Shown here one piece after another: positions 31,474-40,545 of a stretch of 64,000 bases of DNA (positions are counted from its first letter, which is position 1; each line of letters begins with the position of its first letter). The notes beneath the pieces are model-generated. The model worked only from the letters and a program-made list of their open reading frames with translations, had not been told where the DNA came from and searched no databases. This DNA is from Bacillota bacterium. Lineage in GTDB: Bacteria > Bacillota > Dethiobacteria > Dethiobacterales > Dethiobacteraceae. The stretch lies in assembly GCA_012800795.1 (NCBI GenBank), contig JAAZIQ010000060.1, positions 1 through 64,000 of the forward strand. Reading direction: 5' to 3'. Both the position numbers and the translations under genes were made by a program.

Positions 31474-32895
31474 TTATTTAATATCAGGGCAAAGCGCTGC
31501 ACTATGAGCATGCTTTTCCTCTTGGTCTTCCCCTGGCTGCTCATCCTGCTGCTCCTCGGATTGTTTGTTAAGAAAACGCACCTCAAAATAAACGGCAATG
31601 GCAGTTAACAGTGAAGCAATGCCATCTGCAACCGGTGTCGCCAGCCAAACGCCCATTAAGCCAAAGAAACGGGGCAGAATGAGCAGCGCCGGCAACAGCA
31701 GAAAGACTTGCCTGGCAAGGTTAAGAAAAACTGCATGCCTCGGTTTACCCACTGCCTGGAAATAGTTGGAGCCAATAATGGTAAATCCAAGTACCGGCAG
31801 TAATGAAGTATGCACACGCATTGTCTTTACACCTAGTGCCAATAGTGCCTCATTATCGCTAAAGAGGCGGATAAAAACTGCCGGGAAAAAGCTAATGGCC
31901 AGAAAGCCGGTTACACAAACCGCTGTCGCCAACAATATTCCGCTAAAATATGCTTTTTTAACACGCTTAAATTTGCGAGCGCCATAGTTGTAGCCAATAA
32001 TAGGCTGGATACCCTGGCTAATGCCAAAGATAGGCATCAGCATCAGCGCCATGACACTATGGACGACACCAAAGGCGGAAATGGCTATGTCGCCACCGTA
32101 CGTCAAAAGGCTATTATTTAAAATACCAACAGTTAGGCTGGTGGATATTTGCTTAAAAAATGCTGGCAGGCCAACATTAATGATACTAAGCGTCAGCGGC
32201 AATTCTATTTTTAAATATTTGCGCTTGATCTTTAACATGCTTTTCCCTCTCAGGAAATATGAAACTATCCAAATGGCAGAAACAGCTTGCGAAGCAACGG
32301 TAGCAATGGCTGCACCTCTAACTCCCATATTAAAGCCATAAATTAAAATGGGATCAAGCACACAATTAATAATGGCACCGACTATCATGGTAATCATAGC
32401 AATATGGGGTTTACCTTCCGCCCGAATAAAACTGTTAAGGCCAAAGCTGGTAATTTGGAAAACAAGCCCCAACAAAATATAGGACATATAGGTATGCGCA
32501 TAGGGCAGAACTTCTGCACTGGCACCAAACATAGTTAAAATGGGATCTAGGAAAATAAAGCCCACAATACCAAGAATAACGGCCAATGCCAGCATTAAGA
32601 TGAAAGCATTGCCCATTATCTTTTCTGCTTCATCCTGCGTCTTTTCTCCAAGGCGAATTGAAACAAGGGCGGTGGCACCAATGCCGATTAATGCTGCCAG
32701 CGCATTTACTAACATCATTATAGGGAAGCCAATGGTAACACCTGCTAAAGCCAAGGGGCCTACTCCACGACCGATAAAAATCCGGTCCACCACATTATAA
32801 ATAGACATTACAATATTGCCCACCACTGCAGGCCCGGAAAATCTTAATATTAAACTTGGGATACTACCCTCTTCTAGATGTTTTGTCGATACCAT
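31474..32895 (-). CDS. MATE family multidrug efflux transporter
   Basis: ATG at 32895 lies 5 bp after GGAGGG. The in-frame GTG at 32901 is too close to it. The ~473-residue protein has 12 transmembrane segments with MATE motifs: SGPAVVGNIVMSIYNVVDRIFIGRGVGPLALAGVTIGFP near the N-terminus, GIGATALVSIRLGE, and in the second half GISQGIQPIIGYNYGA. Such proteins export cationic drugs or metabolites with Na+ or H+. The tail is charged and acidic (EEQQDEQPGEDQEEKH). Confidence 0.93.
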   Translation of the reverse strand: MVSTKHLEEGSIPSLILRFSGPAVVGNIVMSIYNVVDRIFIGRGVGPLALAGVTIGFPIMMLVNALAALIGIGATALVSIRLGEKTQDEAEKIMGNAFILMLALAVILGIVGFIFLDPILTMFGASAEVLPYAHTYMSYILLGLVFQITSFGLNSFIRAEGKPHIAMITMIVGAIINCVLDPILIYGFNMGVRGAAIATVASQAVSAIWIVSYFLRGKSMLKIKRKYLKIELPLTLSIINVGLPAFFKQISTSLTVGILNNSLLTYGGDIAISAFGVVHSVMALMLMPIFGISQGIQPIIGYNYGARKFKRVKKAYFSGILLATAVCVTGFLAISFFPAVFIRLFSDNEALLALGVKTMRVHTSLLPVLGFTIIGSNYFQAVGKPRHAVFLNLARQVFLLLPALLILPRFFGLMGVWLATPVADGIASLLTAIAVYFEVRFLNKQSEEQQDEQPGEDQEEKHAHSAALCPDIK

Positions 32896-33068
32896 TTGCA
32901 CCCTCCATTTTTTTAGCTTACTAGACTTATTCTGTCACAAAAAAAAGATCTTAAGCACCAATTAAATAATGGTTCAAAAACTAACAGTATGATTTTAAAC
33001 CTTTATTTTGATTCTGTCAATAGATAAACATGCATTCTGCTAAATTTCTAAATTTTCGACTATTGCGT

Positions 33069-33108
33069 AAAAAGGGACAGGTCTCAAAATAGAGACCTGC
33101 CCCTTTTA
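33069..33108 (-). terminator. Terminator of the PAS-GAF-PAS gene
   Basis: AAAAGGG.CAGGTCTC pairs with GAGACCTG.CCCTTTT (one mismatch) with a T-run on the minus strand. Confidence 0.85.
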
Positions 33109-33122
33109 GACACTACCGGTCA

Positions 33123-34490
33123 TCACTTCTCCATCATTGCCATAAAGTTGTAGGTTTTCCCTTCTATCTCAAGAGGAGTCAACATAAAGGTAACCGGCTT
33201 TAAAGTACCGTCTTTGCAGGTAATGGTTGCCTCAATTAAAGTAAGTTTACCCGACATAGCTTTACGTGCTTTCTGAATAACTTTGCGTCGTTCTTTTTCT
33301 TCAGGAAAAACAAGATAGACCCAACCATACTGATTAACCTCAGCCTGACTGTAACCTGTTATCCGCTCCATGACTTCATTATAAATAATCACCTTTCCGT
33401 CAGGCGTGCCAAGCAGTAGCCCGTCCCTTACTTTTTGGATTACTGTATTAAGAATTAATTCGGTTTTATGCCGCTCCTGTTCAGCCTGAAAGCGCGCCAG
33501 GGCAGCACCAATACTTTGACCAATTAATGTGAGAAATATCACATCGTCCTCATCAAAAAAGTTTTCGGCATGGGCGTTTAACTGCAGCAAACCAATTGTA
33601 CTATCATTAAAACGCAGGGGAATCAGCGCAATGGACTGGTAGCCGGCCTTGCCGCAGTGATTTCGAATATTAAACGGCAAATTCATTTTAGCAGCTTTAG
33701 CAACAAGATCATGAATATTGCCCGTTACAAAAGCACCGCTGCTTGTGGCCATTTCTTCATCAAGATCCCCACGTATTACACGGCCGCAAATACAATCAAG
33801 CACCGCAACACCATCTTCATCCCGCTCAATGCTACTTCCTTGAAAGCAGCACAGTAGTGATTCCTTCTTTACAAATTCTTCTGAAAAACCGACCGTTTGC
33901 ACATAGGGATAATTGTCACCTCTGCGCAAACGTATTCCTGCTGCATCACATCCTAAATAGTTTTGCACAGTAGACAAGATATGCGCCAGCACAGTATCTT
34001 TACTTTCATGACTGGCCAGCAATTCTAATATCTCCAGCAAAACAAGAAGCCTATTTTCCCTCTCGCGTACATCTGTCATATCAATTCCTGTACAGATAAC
34101 AGCGGCTGCTGAGCTATCCACATTAAAACTGCTGTTGGACCAGGCCAATAAACGCTTTTGACCTGTTTTAGTCAACCAGTGGTTTTCATAGTGCAGCGAT
34201 TGCGGTTTGCTGATAAGCTCCTGCATCACCTTTTCCACAGCAGGCTGCTCTTCCGGCGGAATTAGAAAAGTAAATTTTCTTCCTATTACTTCACTGCGCT
34301 GATAACCAGAAAGCCTCTCACAGGCAGGATTAAACTCAATTATTCTACCCTGCCGATCAAGGACCAAAATTAAAGTTTCTACCGTTTCCATAAGTTTGGC
34401 AATAAAATCCGGCCTACTTTCTAATTCTGCCGAAGTAGTAGTGCGGGTAAAATAATGAAGATATTGATCTATAAATCTGAGACTCGGCAT
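33123..34490 (-). CDS. PAS-GAF-PAS sensor protein without an output domain
   Basis: This 455-residue soluble protein begins with a PAS domain (~28-145, ILVLDRQGRIIEFNPACERLSGYQRSEVIG). A GAF domain follows (~155-335, YLGCDAAGIRLRRGD and SIALIPLRFNDSTIGLLQLNA), then a second PAS (~345-453, DGLLLGTPDGKVIIYNEVMERITGY). No histidine kinase, GGDEF, EAL, HTH or phosphatase domain is present. The GAF part has several cysteines (ESLLCCF, LDCICGR, NHCGKAG) that could bind a cofactor or metal. It is probably a scaffold or a partner of a separate kinase. ATG follows AGGAGG. It is flanked by its own terminator. Confidence 0.8.
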   Translation of the reverse strand: MPSLRFIDQYLHYFTRTTTSAELESRPDFIAKLMETVETLILVLDRQGRIIEFNPACERLSGYQRSEVIGRKFTFLIPPEEQPAVEKVMQELISKPQSLHYENHWLTKTGQKRLLAWSNSSFNVDSSAAAVICTGIDMTDVRERENRLLVLLEILELLASHESKDTVLAHILSTVQNYLGCDAAGIRLRRGDNYPYVQTVGFSEEFVKKESLLCCFQGSSIERDEDGVAVLDCICGRVIRGDLDEEMATSSGAFVTGNIHDLVAKAAKMNLPFNIRNHCGKAGYQSIALIPLRFNDSTIGLLQLNAHAENFFDEDDVIFLTLIGQSIGAALARFQAEQERHKTELILNTVIQKVRDGLLLGTPDGKVIIYNEVMERITGYSQAEVNQYGWVYLVFPEEKERRKVIQKARKAMSGKLTLIEATITCKDGTLKPVTFMLTPLEIEGKTYNFMAMMEK

Positions 34491-34695
34491 AATTACCTCC
34501 TGTAACTCTTACTGCACACTTATTTTGTTCTCCCCGCCACAAGCTTAATCCTGCCAATATAATCACTACTGTCCAGACTGTAAGAAATCATTAAGAAAAG
34601 TAGTAAATGGCTGCCAATTATAAGTCCTGCCGGTGGCAGTAACTAGCTGCAATATGTTATAATATTTTTACCAGACATTCTCAGGAGGTTTAACT

Positions 34696-35187
34696 ATGCG
34701 GATTGGCGTCTTAAGCGATACACATATCCCTACCAGGGCAAAATATCTTCCAGCCGCATTATTTGCCATCTTTGAAGGTGTGGATTTGCTGCTTCATGCC
34801 GGAGACCTGGTGGTCGAAGATGTTTTAATGGAATTAAAAACAATTGCGCCGGTTGAAGCCGTAGCCGGCAATATGGATCCCCCTTCACTCAAACAAAAAC
34901 TGGGGCGAAAAAAAATTCTGGAACTAGCAGGGTTTAGAATTGGTTTAATTCACGGCGACTATGGCTCTGAACGCCATAAAACGCCTCAGCGTGCGCTGGA
35001 AGCTTTTGAACGGGAACAAGTAGACTGCGTTGTTTTTGGTCACAGTCATCAGCCTTATCTGCAAAAACATAACGGAATACTGCTTTTTAACCCCGGCTCC
35101 CCCACAGACCGCCGCCGCGAACCGCGCCCTTCCTGCGGCCTGCTGACTCTTGGCAAGAAAATTTCTGCCGAAATTATTTATCTTTAA
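34696..35187 (+). CDS. YfcE/MJ0936-family metallophosphoesterase
   Basis: This 163-residue protein has the compact calcineurin-like fold with all metal motifs: LSDTHIP (~6-12), HAGDLV (~35-40), GNMDPP (~59-64), IHGDYG (~84-89) and FGHSHQP (~114-120). YfcE-type enzymes hydrolyse phosphodiesters in vitro, and the physiological substrate is unclear. AGGAGG precedes ATG. A TATAAT box at 34658-34663 is the likely -10, and the -35 is poor. Confidence 0.9.
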   Translation: MRIGVLSDTHIPTRAKYLPAALFAIFEGVDLLLHAGDLVVEDVLMELKTIAPVEAVAGNMDPPSLKQKLGRKKILELAGFRIGLIHGDYGSERHKTPQRALEAFEREQVDCVVFGHSHQPYLQKHNGILLFNPGSPTDRRREPRPSCGLLTLGKKISAEIIYL

Positions 35188-35205
35188 AACAATTCCACAC
35201 ATAAA

Positions 35206-35238
35206 AAACAAAGGGATGTATTCCCCTTTGTTTTTGTT
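35206..35238. terminator. Terminator between yfcE-like gene and convergent gene
   Basis: AAACAAAGGG...CCCCTTTGTTT hairpin followed by TTG TTC. It serves the plus-strand yfcE-like gene and possibly the convergent gene. Confidence 0.75.
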
Positions 35239-35822
35239 CTATACAGTTTCATAATAAAGCGCAGAAACAGTTTTTACCGGGCGCATCGTAGAATATGACA
35301 ATAATCTTACACCAATGGGAGTTGTATCACCAATTAAAGCAAAGAGTTTTTCTTGTTCTGCGAGCGACCAGTCCAGCGTTCCCGGCAAAATATAAGTAAT
35401 ATCTGCCGCTCCAAATTCTTGGAAAACATAAGCTGCCAAATATTCCTGCGCTGCTATCATGGCCGCCTCACAGATGACCTGTGCACAAAAGCGGGGGAAT
35501 AACCCATCAATTTTATTAGCCCATTCTTCCAGTTCCTGACCACAAGTGACAACTGCAGGAAAGACCCGCTTTAACTCGTTAAGTGTATTGCGCGCAAATC
35601 TCGGCTCTTAAAGGTCAAGCCATCCAAAACTATATAATCCTCACCCTTTTCTGCAATTACCGTTTCTTTAAACATTGCTTTTGGCCGGGCAATGCCTTTT
35701 GCCTCTGCCAGCAGCTGCGCCAGCTGCTTTACAGCAGAGGGCTTATTTTTTATTCTCAATCTCTCTGTAAACATTTCTAACTCAGCAGTAAAGGGAATAT
35801 TATCAAGTATAATAGCTTTCAT
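35239..35822 (-). pseudogene. Stand-alone B12-dependent methionine synthase activation-domain gene, frameshifted
   Basis: The first frame (35822 to 35571) encodes LDNIPFTAELEMFTERLRIK, IARPKAMFKE and YIVLDGLTFKSRDLRA, then hits a stop. A second frame from about 35588 continues NTLNELKRVFPAVVTCGQELEEWANKI, then LPGTLDWSLAEQEKLFALIGD and IGVRLLSYSTMRPVKTVSALYYE to 35239. Joined, they match the Met_synt_B12 activation domain seen at the end of MetH. It normally helps reductive reactivation of cobalamin with S-adenosylmethionine. Stand-alone versions occur in clostridia. One base is missing near GCGCGCAATAC (about 35588-35598), so it is either a recent pseudogene or a sequencing error. Confidence 0.8.
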
Positions 35823-35902
35823 TTCACACTACCTCCGGCCTTTACCTTAATGGTTTTACAGATTCGTTATAAAATATAAATGTCCTGCTGTAGCTCACTA
35901 AA

Positions 35903-37246
35903 TTATACAGCCACTACCGGTACGGACAATGCCTGAGAAAGCAGTTCCAGAGGCTGCCCCGTTAAATCCAAATACTGCTCATCAAAAGGCTCCTGCGGTA
36001 CAATTAGCAAGTCAAATGATTGTTCTGCCAGCGCATTTTTTGCTGCTGCCAAAAAATCTGCCACTGTAATTAAACCTGCCGCTTTAATGGAGCCGCCAAA
36101 AAATTGATTAGGAACAGCTCGTACTACAACATTGGGCAGCGAAAAAGCTTTAACCACCTCTTGCAGAAGTGGAAGAGCAAACTCAGAAGTTAACAGCAGC
36201 ACTCTTTTGGCGTGATAACGTTTTATGGCGCCCGCAATGGCCCTAGCACGTTGCGGAGCAAAATCATAAATCATGACGAAGCCCGGTGTCTGCTGTTCTT
36301 CCTTATTAAGTTGAAAATTTATTATTTCACCGGCTCTGTTTATTGTCAGTTCAGGGTGGGCAGCATTTTTTGCCGCCAGGAAAGCCTCTACAGCTGTTTT
36401 TACTCTCCGGTTATTTACTGCCAAAACTAAATCATCCGGCTTTAGTCCGGCGGCCTTGGCCGGTGTTCCCTGTATAACTCCCCAAATTGCAGGTTCTAAT
36501 GTGCCCGGCACAAATGGCTCCGGAATCACCGGCAAATCGAGCTGCCAGGTCCATAGTTTAGCCTGCCGAACCACTTTCTCCCACATACTTAAAGGGAACT
36601 GCAGAGCAGCAGGAGCAAATTTCGTATACCCTGGCAAAAAAACACGAATGGTGCGTGCATGATGTACCGCTAAAAAATTTACAGTATCGTTCACATCAGA
36701 CCAGCCTACCAAGTGCGGCATCGCCACCAAACTACCCTGCCAGGGAATTCCTTCCCGGGCAACCATCTCCACCGCAGCTAAAGCTCGCTGTGGTTCTTTA
36801 TCATGCATTAAAATATGTCGCCCTGTGGGCGTGGCACTGTTTAATGAAATGGTAATTTCAAGGGGTTTAAGTTGAACCAGCTCCTTAATGATACGCAACG
36901 TTAATAAAGTACCATTGGTTGTAATGGATAATACTGTTTGCGGGAGTTGTCGTCTTATTTCACGCAAAATTTGCATGATTTCCGGGTGTGTAAATGGTTC
37001 TCCTTCATTGATGCGCATAGCAGCTTCACCGATAACAACTTTTTTCTGCGGATCGAGAAAAGGAATTAACTCCACCACTTCAAATAATGACAGCGCCGGG
37101 AGCTGTTCAGTTATCACAGCAGGCGGATTCTGGTAATTGCTGCAAAAAATACAGTGCAGATTGCAGCGGGATGTTAGAGGCAGGACATTCCTACGAATTG
37201 CTGCTAAAACTTGCTGATAATATTTCTTAGGCATTTTCTTCTGCAC
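35903..37246 (-). CDS. Radical SAM protein with PDZ and DUF512-like C-terminal region
   Basis: This ~447-residue protein has the radical SAM cluster motif CNLHCIFC (~28-35) and a barrel (TTNGTLL at ~113, SLNSATPTGR at ~137). A PDZ-like segment follows (~250-320, AIWGVIQGTPAKAAGLKPDDLVLAVNNR), then an unassigned ~120-residue domain. Radical SAM plus PDZ is seen in DUF512 proteins, though there the PDZ comes first. It overlaps the 3' end of murC by 20 bp (GTG 37246 or ATG 37234, neither with a strong ribosome site), so translation is probably coupled. Function is unknown. Confidence 0.75.
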   Translation of the reverse strand: MQKKMPKKYYQQVLAAIRRNVLPLTSRCNLHCIFCSNYQNPPAVITEQLPALSLFEVVELIPFLDPQKKVVIGEAAMRINEGEPFTHPEIMQILREIRRQLPQTVLSITTNGTLLTLRIIKELVQLKPLEITISLNSATPTGRHILMHDKEPQRALAAVEMVAREGIPWQGSLVAMPHLVGWSDVNDTVNFLAVHHARTIRVFLPGYTKFAPAALQFPLSMWEKVVRQAKLWTWQLDLPVIPEPFVPGTLEPAIWGVIQGTPAKAAGLKPDDLVLAVNNRRVKTAVEAFLAAKNAAHPELTINRAGEIINFQLNKEEQQTPGFVMIYDFAPQRARAIAGAIKRYHAKRVLLLTSEFALPLLQEVVKAFSLPNVVVRAVPNQFFGGSIKAAGLITVADFLAAAKNALAEQSFDLLIVPQEPFDEQYLDLTGQPLELLSQALSVPVVAV

Positions 37247-38606
37247 GCAGCTCTGCAGCGATTTTATGTCCCAGCTCCGTTACATCACCGGCTCCCATCG
37301 TTATAATTAAATCACCAGGCCGTGCCATTGCTTTAACCTCGGATAAAACAGCTTCGGCACTATCCAGCCGTGTCACATCCACCCCATCCCCCTTCATCTT
37401 TTTAGCTAAGTCATGCGACGTTATACCGGCAATGGGTGTTTCACTTGCGGCATAAATATTTAGTAAAAACACCTTATCGACACCGCTAAAAGCTGTGGCA
37501 AATTCGGAAAAGAACCATTTTGTCCGGCTATAACGATGTGGCTGAAAAATAACTATTAACCTTCCCTGATGCCCTGCGCGGGCTGCCTGGATAGTGGCGC
37601 GGATTTCAGTTGGATGATGGGCATAATCATCCACAACCGTTATGCCATTCTGATTGTACAAAAATTGGAACCTCCGCTCTGTGCCGCAAAACATTTCCAG
37701 ACCCTCTTTAATAGCGGAAAAATCTACTCCTAAAGCCTGTGCTACCGCCACCGCAGCCAGTGCATTTAAAACATTATGTAGGCCGGGTACAGAAAGTTTT
37801 ATTTCTCCCAGTACTCCCTTTGGTCCCTGAACGGTAAAAATGCTGCCCCATCCTTTTGTTTGCAGGTTGTGTGCCTGATAATCACCTTTTTGCAAGCCAA
37901 AAGTAATAAGATTTTTCACATGTTTAGGAATTATGGCCTGTAGATAAGGGTCTTCTGCATTCAAAACGGCTGTGCCCACCGGTACTATATTGTTTAAAAA
38001 CTGCCGATAAGCATTCAGCAATCGGTTGAAATCGCCCTGATAATGCTCAAGATGATCAGCATCAATATTTGTTACAACTGCCAGATGTGGTCGGTAGCGT
38101 AAAAAAGAGTTATCACTTTCATCTGCTTCCGCCACCACAAATTGCGATTTACCCACCCGTGCATTGCCGCCAAATTCGGCAAATATTCCGCCAATAAAAA
38201 CAGTGGGATCCAGTTTTCCCCGCGTAAGAACAGCGCCAATCATCGCAGTTGTACTGGTTTTACCATGCGCCCCTGCTACTGCAATGCCGAAACGTCCATT
38301 AATAAAATGAGCCAATAATTCTGACCGGTGCCATACCGGTATTTTAGCTTTTTTTGCCGCCATCAATTCTACATTATCCGGGGCTATGGCTGTAGAATAA
38401 ACAACTAAATCTGCCCCTTCTATGTTTTCCGGCAAATGTGAAAAACTAATTACTGCCCCTTCCTCTTGTAATTTCTTAGTGATTGAACTTTGTTTTTTGT
38501 CGGAACCACTAACTATATAACCTAAAGCCAGCATGACACGTGCCAGGGCACTCATCCCATAACCACCGATACCTATAAAATGAATATGATTGATTTCCTT
38601 CAGCAA
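37227..38606 (-). CDS. murC: UDP-N-acetylmuramate--L-alanine ligase
   Basis: This 459-residue protein has every MurC landmark: FIGIGGYGMSALA at the N-terminus (~10-22), ATP-binding VAGAHGKTSTTAMI (~107-120), the EADESDNSFL region (~170), NIDADHLEHY (~186-195), and DDYAHHPTEI in the C-terminal half. It adds L-alanine to UDP-MurNAc, the first amino acid of the peptidoglycan stem. TTG start with GAGGGG. The usual mur/mra cluster is not around it, as in many clostridia. Confidence 0.96.
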   Translation of the reverse strand: MLKEINHIHFIGIGGYGMSALARVMLALGYIVSGSDKKQSSITKKLQEEGAVISFSHLPENIEGADLVVYSTAIAPDNVELMAAKKAKIPVWHRSELLAHFINGRFGIAVAGAHGKTSTTAMIGAVLTRGKLDPTVFIGGIFAEFGGNARVGKSQFVVAEADESDNSFLRYRPHLAVVTNIDADHLEHYQGDFNRLLNAYRQFLNNIVPVGTAVLNAEDPYLQAIIPKHVKNLITFGLQKGDYQAHNLQTKGWGSIFTVQGPKGVLGEIKLSVPGLHNVLNALAAVAVAQALGVDFSAIKEGLEMFCGTERRFQFLYNQNGITVVDDYAHHPTEIRATIQAARAGHQGRLIVIFQPHRYSRTKWFFSEFATAFSGVDKVFLLNIYAASETPIAGITSHDLAKKMKGDGVDVTRLDSAEAVLSEVKAMARPGDLIITMGAGDVTELGHKIAAELRAEENA

Positions 38607-38855
38607 AAGGCGACCCCTCTTTCCATCAGTCTCACTTTTTTAGTTTATGTTGAAAACTCAATCTGTGTTTGTTTATTCTTTTGTTATTCCTGCTTATCAG
38701 CCATTATTTAGTTTAAATCGCAAAATTAATCTGTCGAAATGTAAGATTATGATGTCTACTACTGCTGTCGAAAATACTAAAAAAATTTTATGCAATCTTA
38801 TTATGTTAAGTAACTAAGTTGATGTAATGCGCTGTTTTTACAAGATTTTGTTTGG

Positions 38856-38960
38856 TTTTCCACAGTGATCATAGTGTAATAATCCACATAATCCACAGAG
38901 TTATCCACAGAAATAAGACGATTATACCTATATTCATAAAAAATATCCACATTATCCACA
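38856..38960 (+). repeat. Cluster of six DnaA-box-like 9-mers
   Basis: Six same-orientation 9-mers lie in 105 bp. Two are perfect TTATCCACA (38901-38909, 38952-38960), with TAATCCACA twice (38880-38888, 38889-38897), ATATCCACA (38943-38951) and TTTTCCACA (38856-38864). The surrounding 398-bp gap (38607-39004) between murC and tsaD is AT-rich and has no gene. It could be a DnaA-titration or regulatory site. oriC is unlikely without dnaA, dnaN or rpmH nearby. Confidence 0.65.
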
Positions 38961-39004
38961 GCCTGTTACCATAAATAATTTCTTCGAGCTTTTTAGAAAG
39001 TGTT

Positions 39005-40030
39005 TTAGTCGGCCTGCCAGATCTTGTCTAAAACAGGAGTTGCATTTAAGTCGAGTCCTGCGAATTTTTGAGAAACATAAAAATCCCAGCCTGCAGCAGC
39101 CACCATGGCAGCATTATCAGTACACAGGCTAGCAGGAGGCACTAGTAAAGTACGCCCATCATTCTGTAAAGATTTTTCTAAACGTTCTCTTAATAAGTTG
39201 TTTGCTGCCACACCTCCCGCCAAAAGAACCGTCTTAACCTGTTTTGCAGCAGCAGCCAGCACAGTCTTTTCGACCAAAATATCAATAACCGCTTCCTGAA
39301 AACTGGCGGCCACGTCAGATACAGAAAAAGACTGACCTTTTTGCCTCATATGATGCAAATTATTAATGACAGCAGACTTTAGGCCGGAAAAAGAAAATTC
39401 AAGTATGTCATCCTGACCGGAAAAAGCACGCGGAAAGTTAAAAGCCTTGGGGTTCCCCTCTGCAGCAGCTTTCTCAATGGCAGGGCCACCCGGATAACCT
39501 AAATCAAGAACACGTGCTATTTTGTCAAAAGCTTCTCCGGCAGCATCATCACGCGTTCCACCCAACAAAACTGCTTGCGAACGAGAGGTCAAATATAGCA
39601 AGCTGGTATGACCGCCGGAAACCACCAGGCAAACAGCAGGAAATATAACCTCATGAACCAGATAATTAGCTGCAACATGGGCCAATACATGATTAACCGC
39701 TACCAGCGGTTTCCCTAAAGCATATGCCAATGTTTTAGCACAATTGACTCCTACCAATAAAGCCCCGACTAAACCTGGTCCGTTGGTGACGGCAATGGCA
39801 GCCAAATCAGAAAAAGTGCAGTTGGCTTCCTGTAGTGCTCTTGCTACTATAATATTAACTATTTCCAAATGTTTGCGTGAAGCAACCTCCGGCACTACGC
39901 CGCCATATTTTTGGTGTTCCTTTATTTGAGAAGCTATTACATTACTTAACATTTCCCTGCCTTCAGCAACAACAGCTGCGGCTGTTTCATCACATGAAGT
40001 TTCTAGGCCGAGAATTAATTTTTTCTCCAT
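39005..40030 (-). CDS. tsaD: tRNA threonylcarbamoyladenosine transferase subunit TsaD
   Basis: ATG at 40030 follows GGGAGG and lies 2 bp after the rimI stop, giving 341 residues. An in-frame extension to 40096 lies inside rimI. Motifs include LGLETSCDETAAAVV (~7-21), the HKHLE-like metal site (GGVVPEVASRKHLEIV, ~42-57, with the second histidine cluster NHVLAHVAANY ~113), and LVVSGGHTSL. TsaD with TsaB and TsaE transfers the threonylcarbamoyl group to A37 of ANN-decoding tRNAs. It is the last gene of the thiL-tsaE-tsaB-rimI-tsaD operon. Confidence 0.97.
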   Translation of the reverse strand: MEKKLILGLETSCDETAAAVVAEGREMLSNVIASQIKEHQKYGGVVPEVASRKHLEIVNIIVARALQEANCTFSDLAAIAVTNGPGLVGALLVGVNCAKTLAYALGKPLVAVNHVLAHVAANYLVHEVIFPAVCLVVSGGHTSLLYLTSRSQAVLLGGTRDDAAGEAFDKIARVLDLGYPGGPAIEKAAAEGNPKAFNFPRAFSGQDDILEFSFSGLKSAVINNLHHMRQKGQSFSVSDVAASFQEAVIDILVEKTVLAAAAKQVKTVLLAGGVAANNLLRERLEKSLQNDGRTLLVPPASLCTDNAAMVAAAGWDFYVSQKFAGLDLNATPVLDKIWQAD

Positions 40031-40032
40031 GG

Positions 40033-40545
40033 CTATCCCTCCCAATCCCTCTCTGCAGCCGGTGTCTTTACCACAGAAAAACCATTCCTCTCGCAAAAGG
40101 ATGGCAAATTATCCAGCCACATAACAAGAGCATCTTCATCATGATAATAATTAGGACGGATGCCACAAGGGGTAAATCCTAATTTTTTATAGAGTGCTTG
40201 CGCTTTTAAATTGGAAACGCGCACTTCCAAAGTAATTCTAACAGCACCTTTTTTCGCCGCCTCGGCGATTGCATGCTCCAATAAAGAACGTCCAAAGCCT
40301 TTTCCCTGCCAAACCGGACTAACGGCCAATGTCGTGATATGAGCTTCATCCAAAATAACCCAAATCCCAGTATATCCTGCAACTTCGCCGTCAATCAACA
40401 AAACATAATATGATGCAAAACCGTTATCTAAAATTTCATTAATAAAGGCATGCTCAGACCAAGGCGCACTATAAACCATTTTTTCAATGGCTGCCACGCT
40501 AGGAACATGGCAAAATTTCATCGGTTCAATGGAGACTTTCAACAA
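40033..40545 (-). CDS. rimI: Ribosomal protein alanine N-acetyltransferase RimI
   Basis: This 170-residue GNAT acetyltransferase has the acetyl-CoA loop VSPVWQGKGFGRSLLEHAI (~77-95) and the C-terminal SNLKAQALYKKLGF (~107-120). The start is TTGTTG, 8 bp after AAGGAGG, overlapping the tsaB end by 7 bp. RimI acetylates the N-terminus of ribosomal protein S18 and commonly sits between tsaB and tsaD. About 20 residues at the C-terminus exceed the usual length. Confidence 0.92.
   Translation of the reverse strand: MLKVSIEPMKFCHVPSVAAIEKMVYSAPWSEHAFINEILDNGFASYYVLLIDGEVAGYTGIWVILDEAHITTLAVSPVWQGKGFGRSLLEHAIAEAAKKGAVRITLEVRVSNLKAQALYKKLGFTPCGIRPNYYHDEDALVMWLDNLPSFCERNGFSVVKTPAAERDWEG

Noticed and set aside
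38607-39004. Chromosomal replication origin
   Set aside because: DnaA-box-like 9-mers are present, but no dnaA, dnaN, recF, gyrB or rpmH gene lies near, and no clear unwinding-element arrangement was seen.
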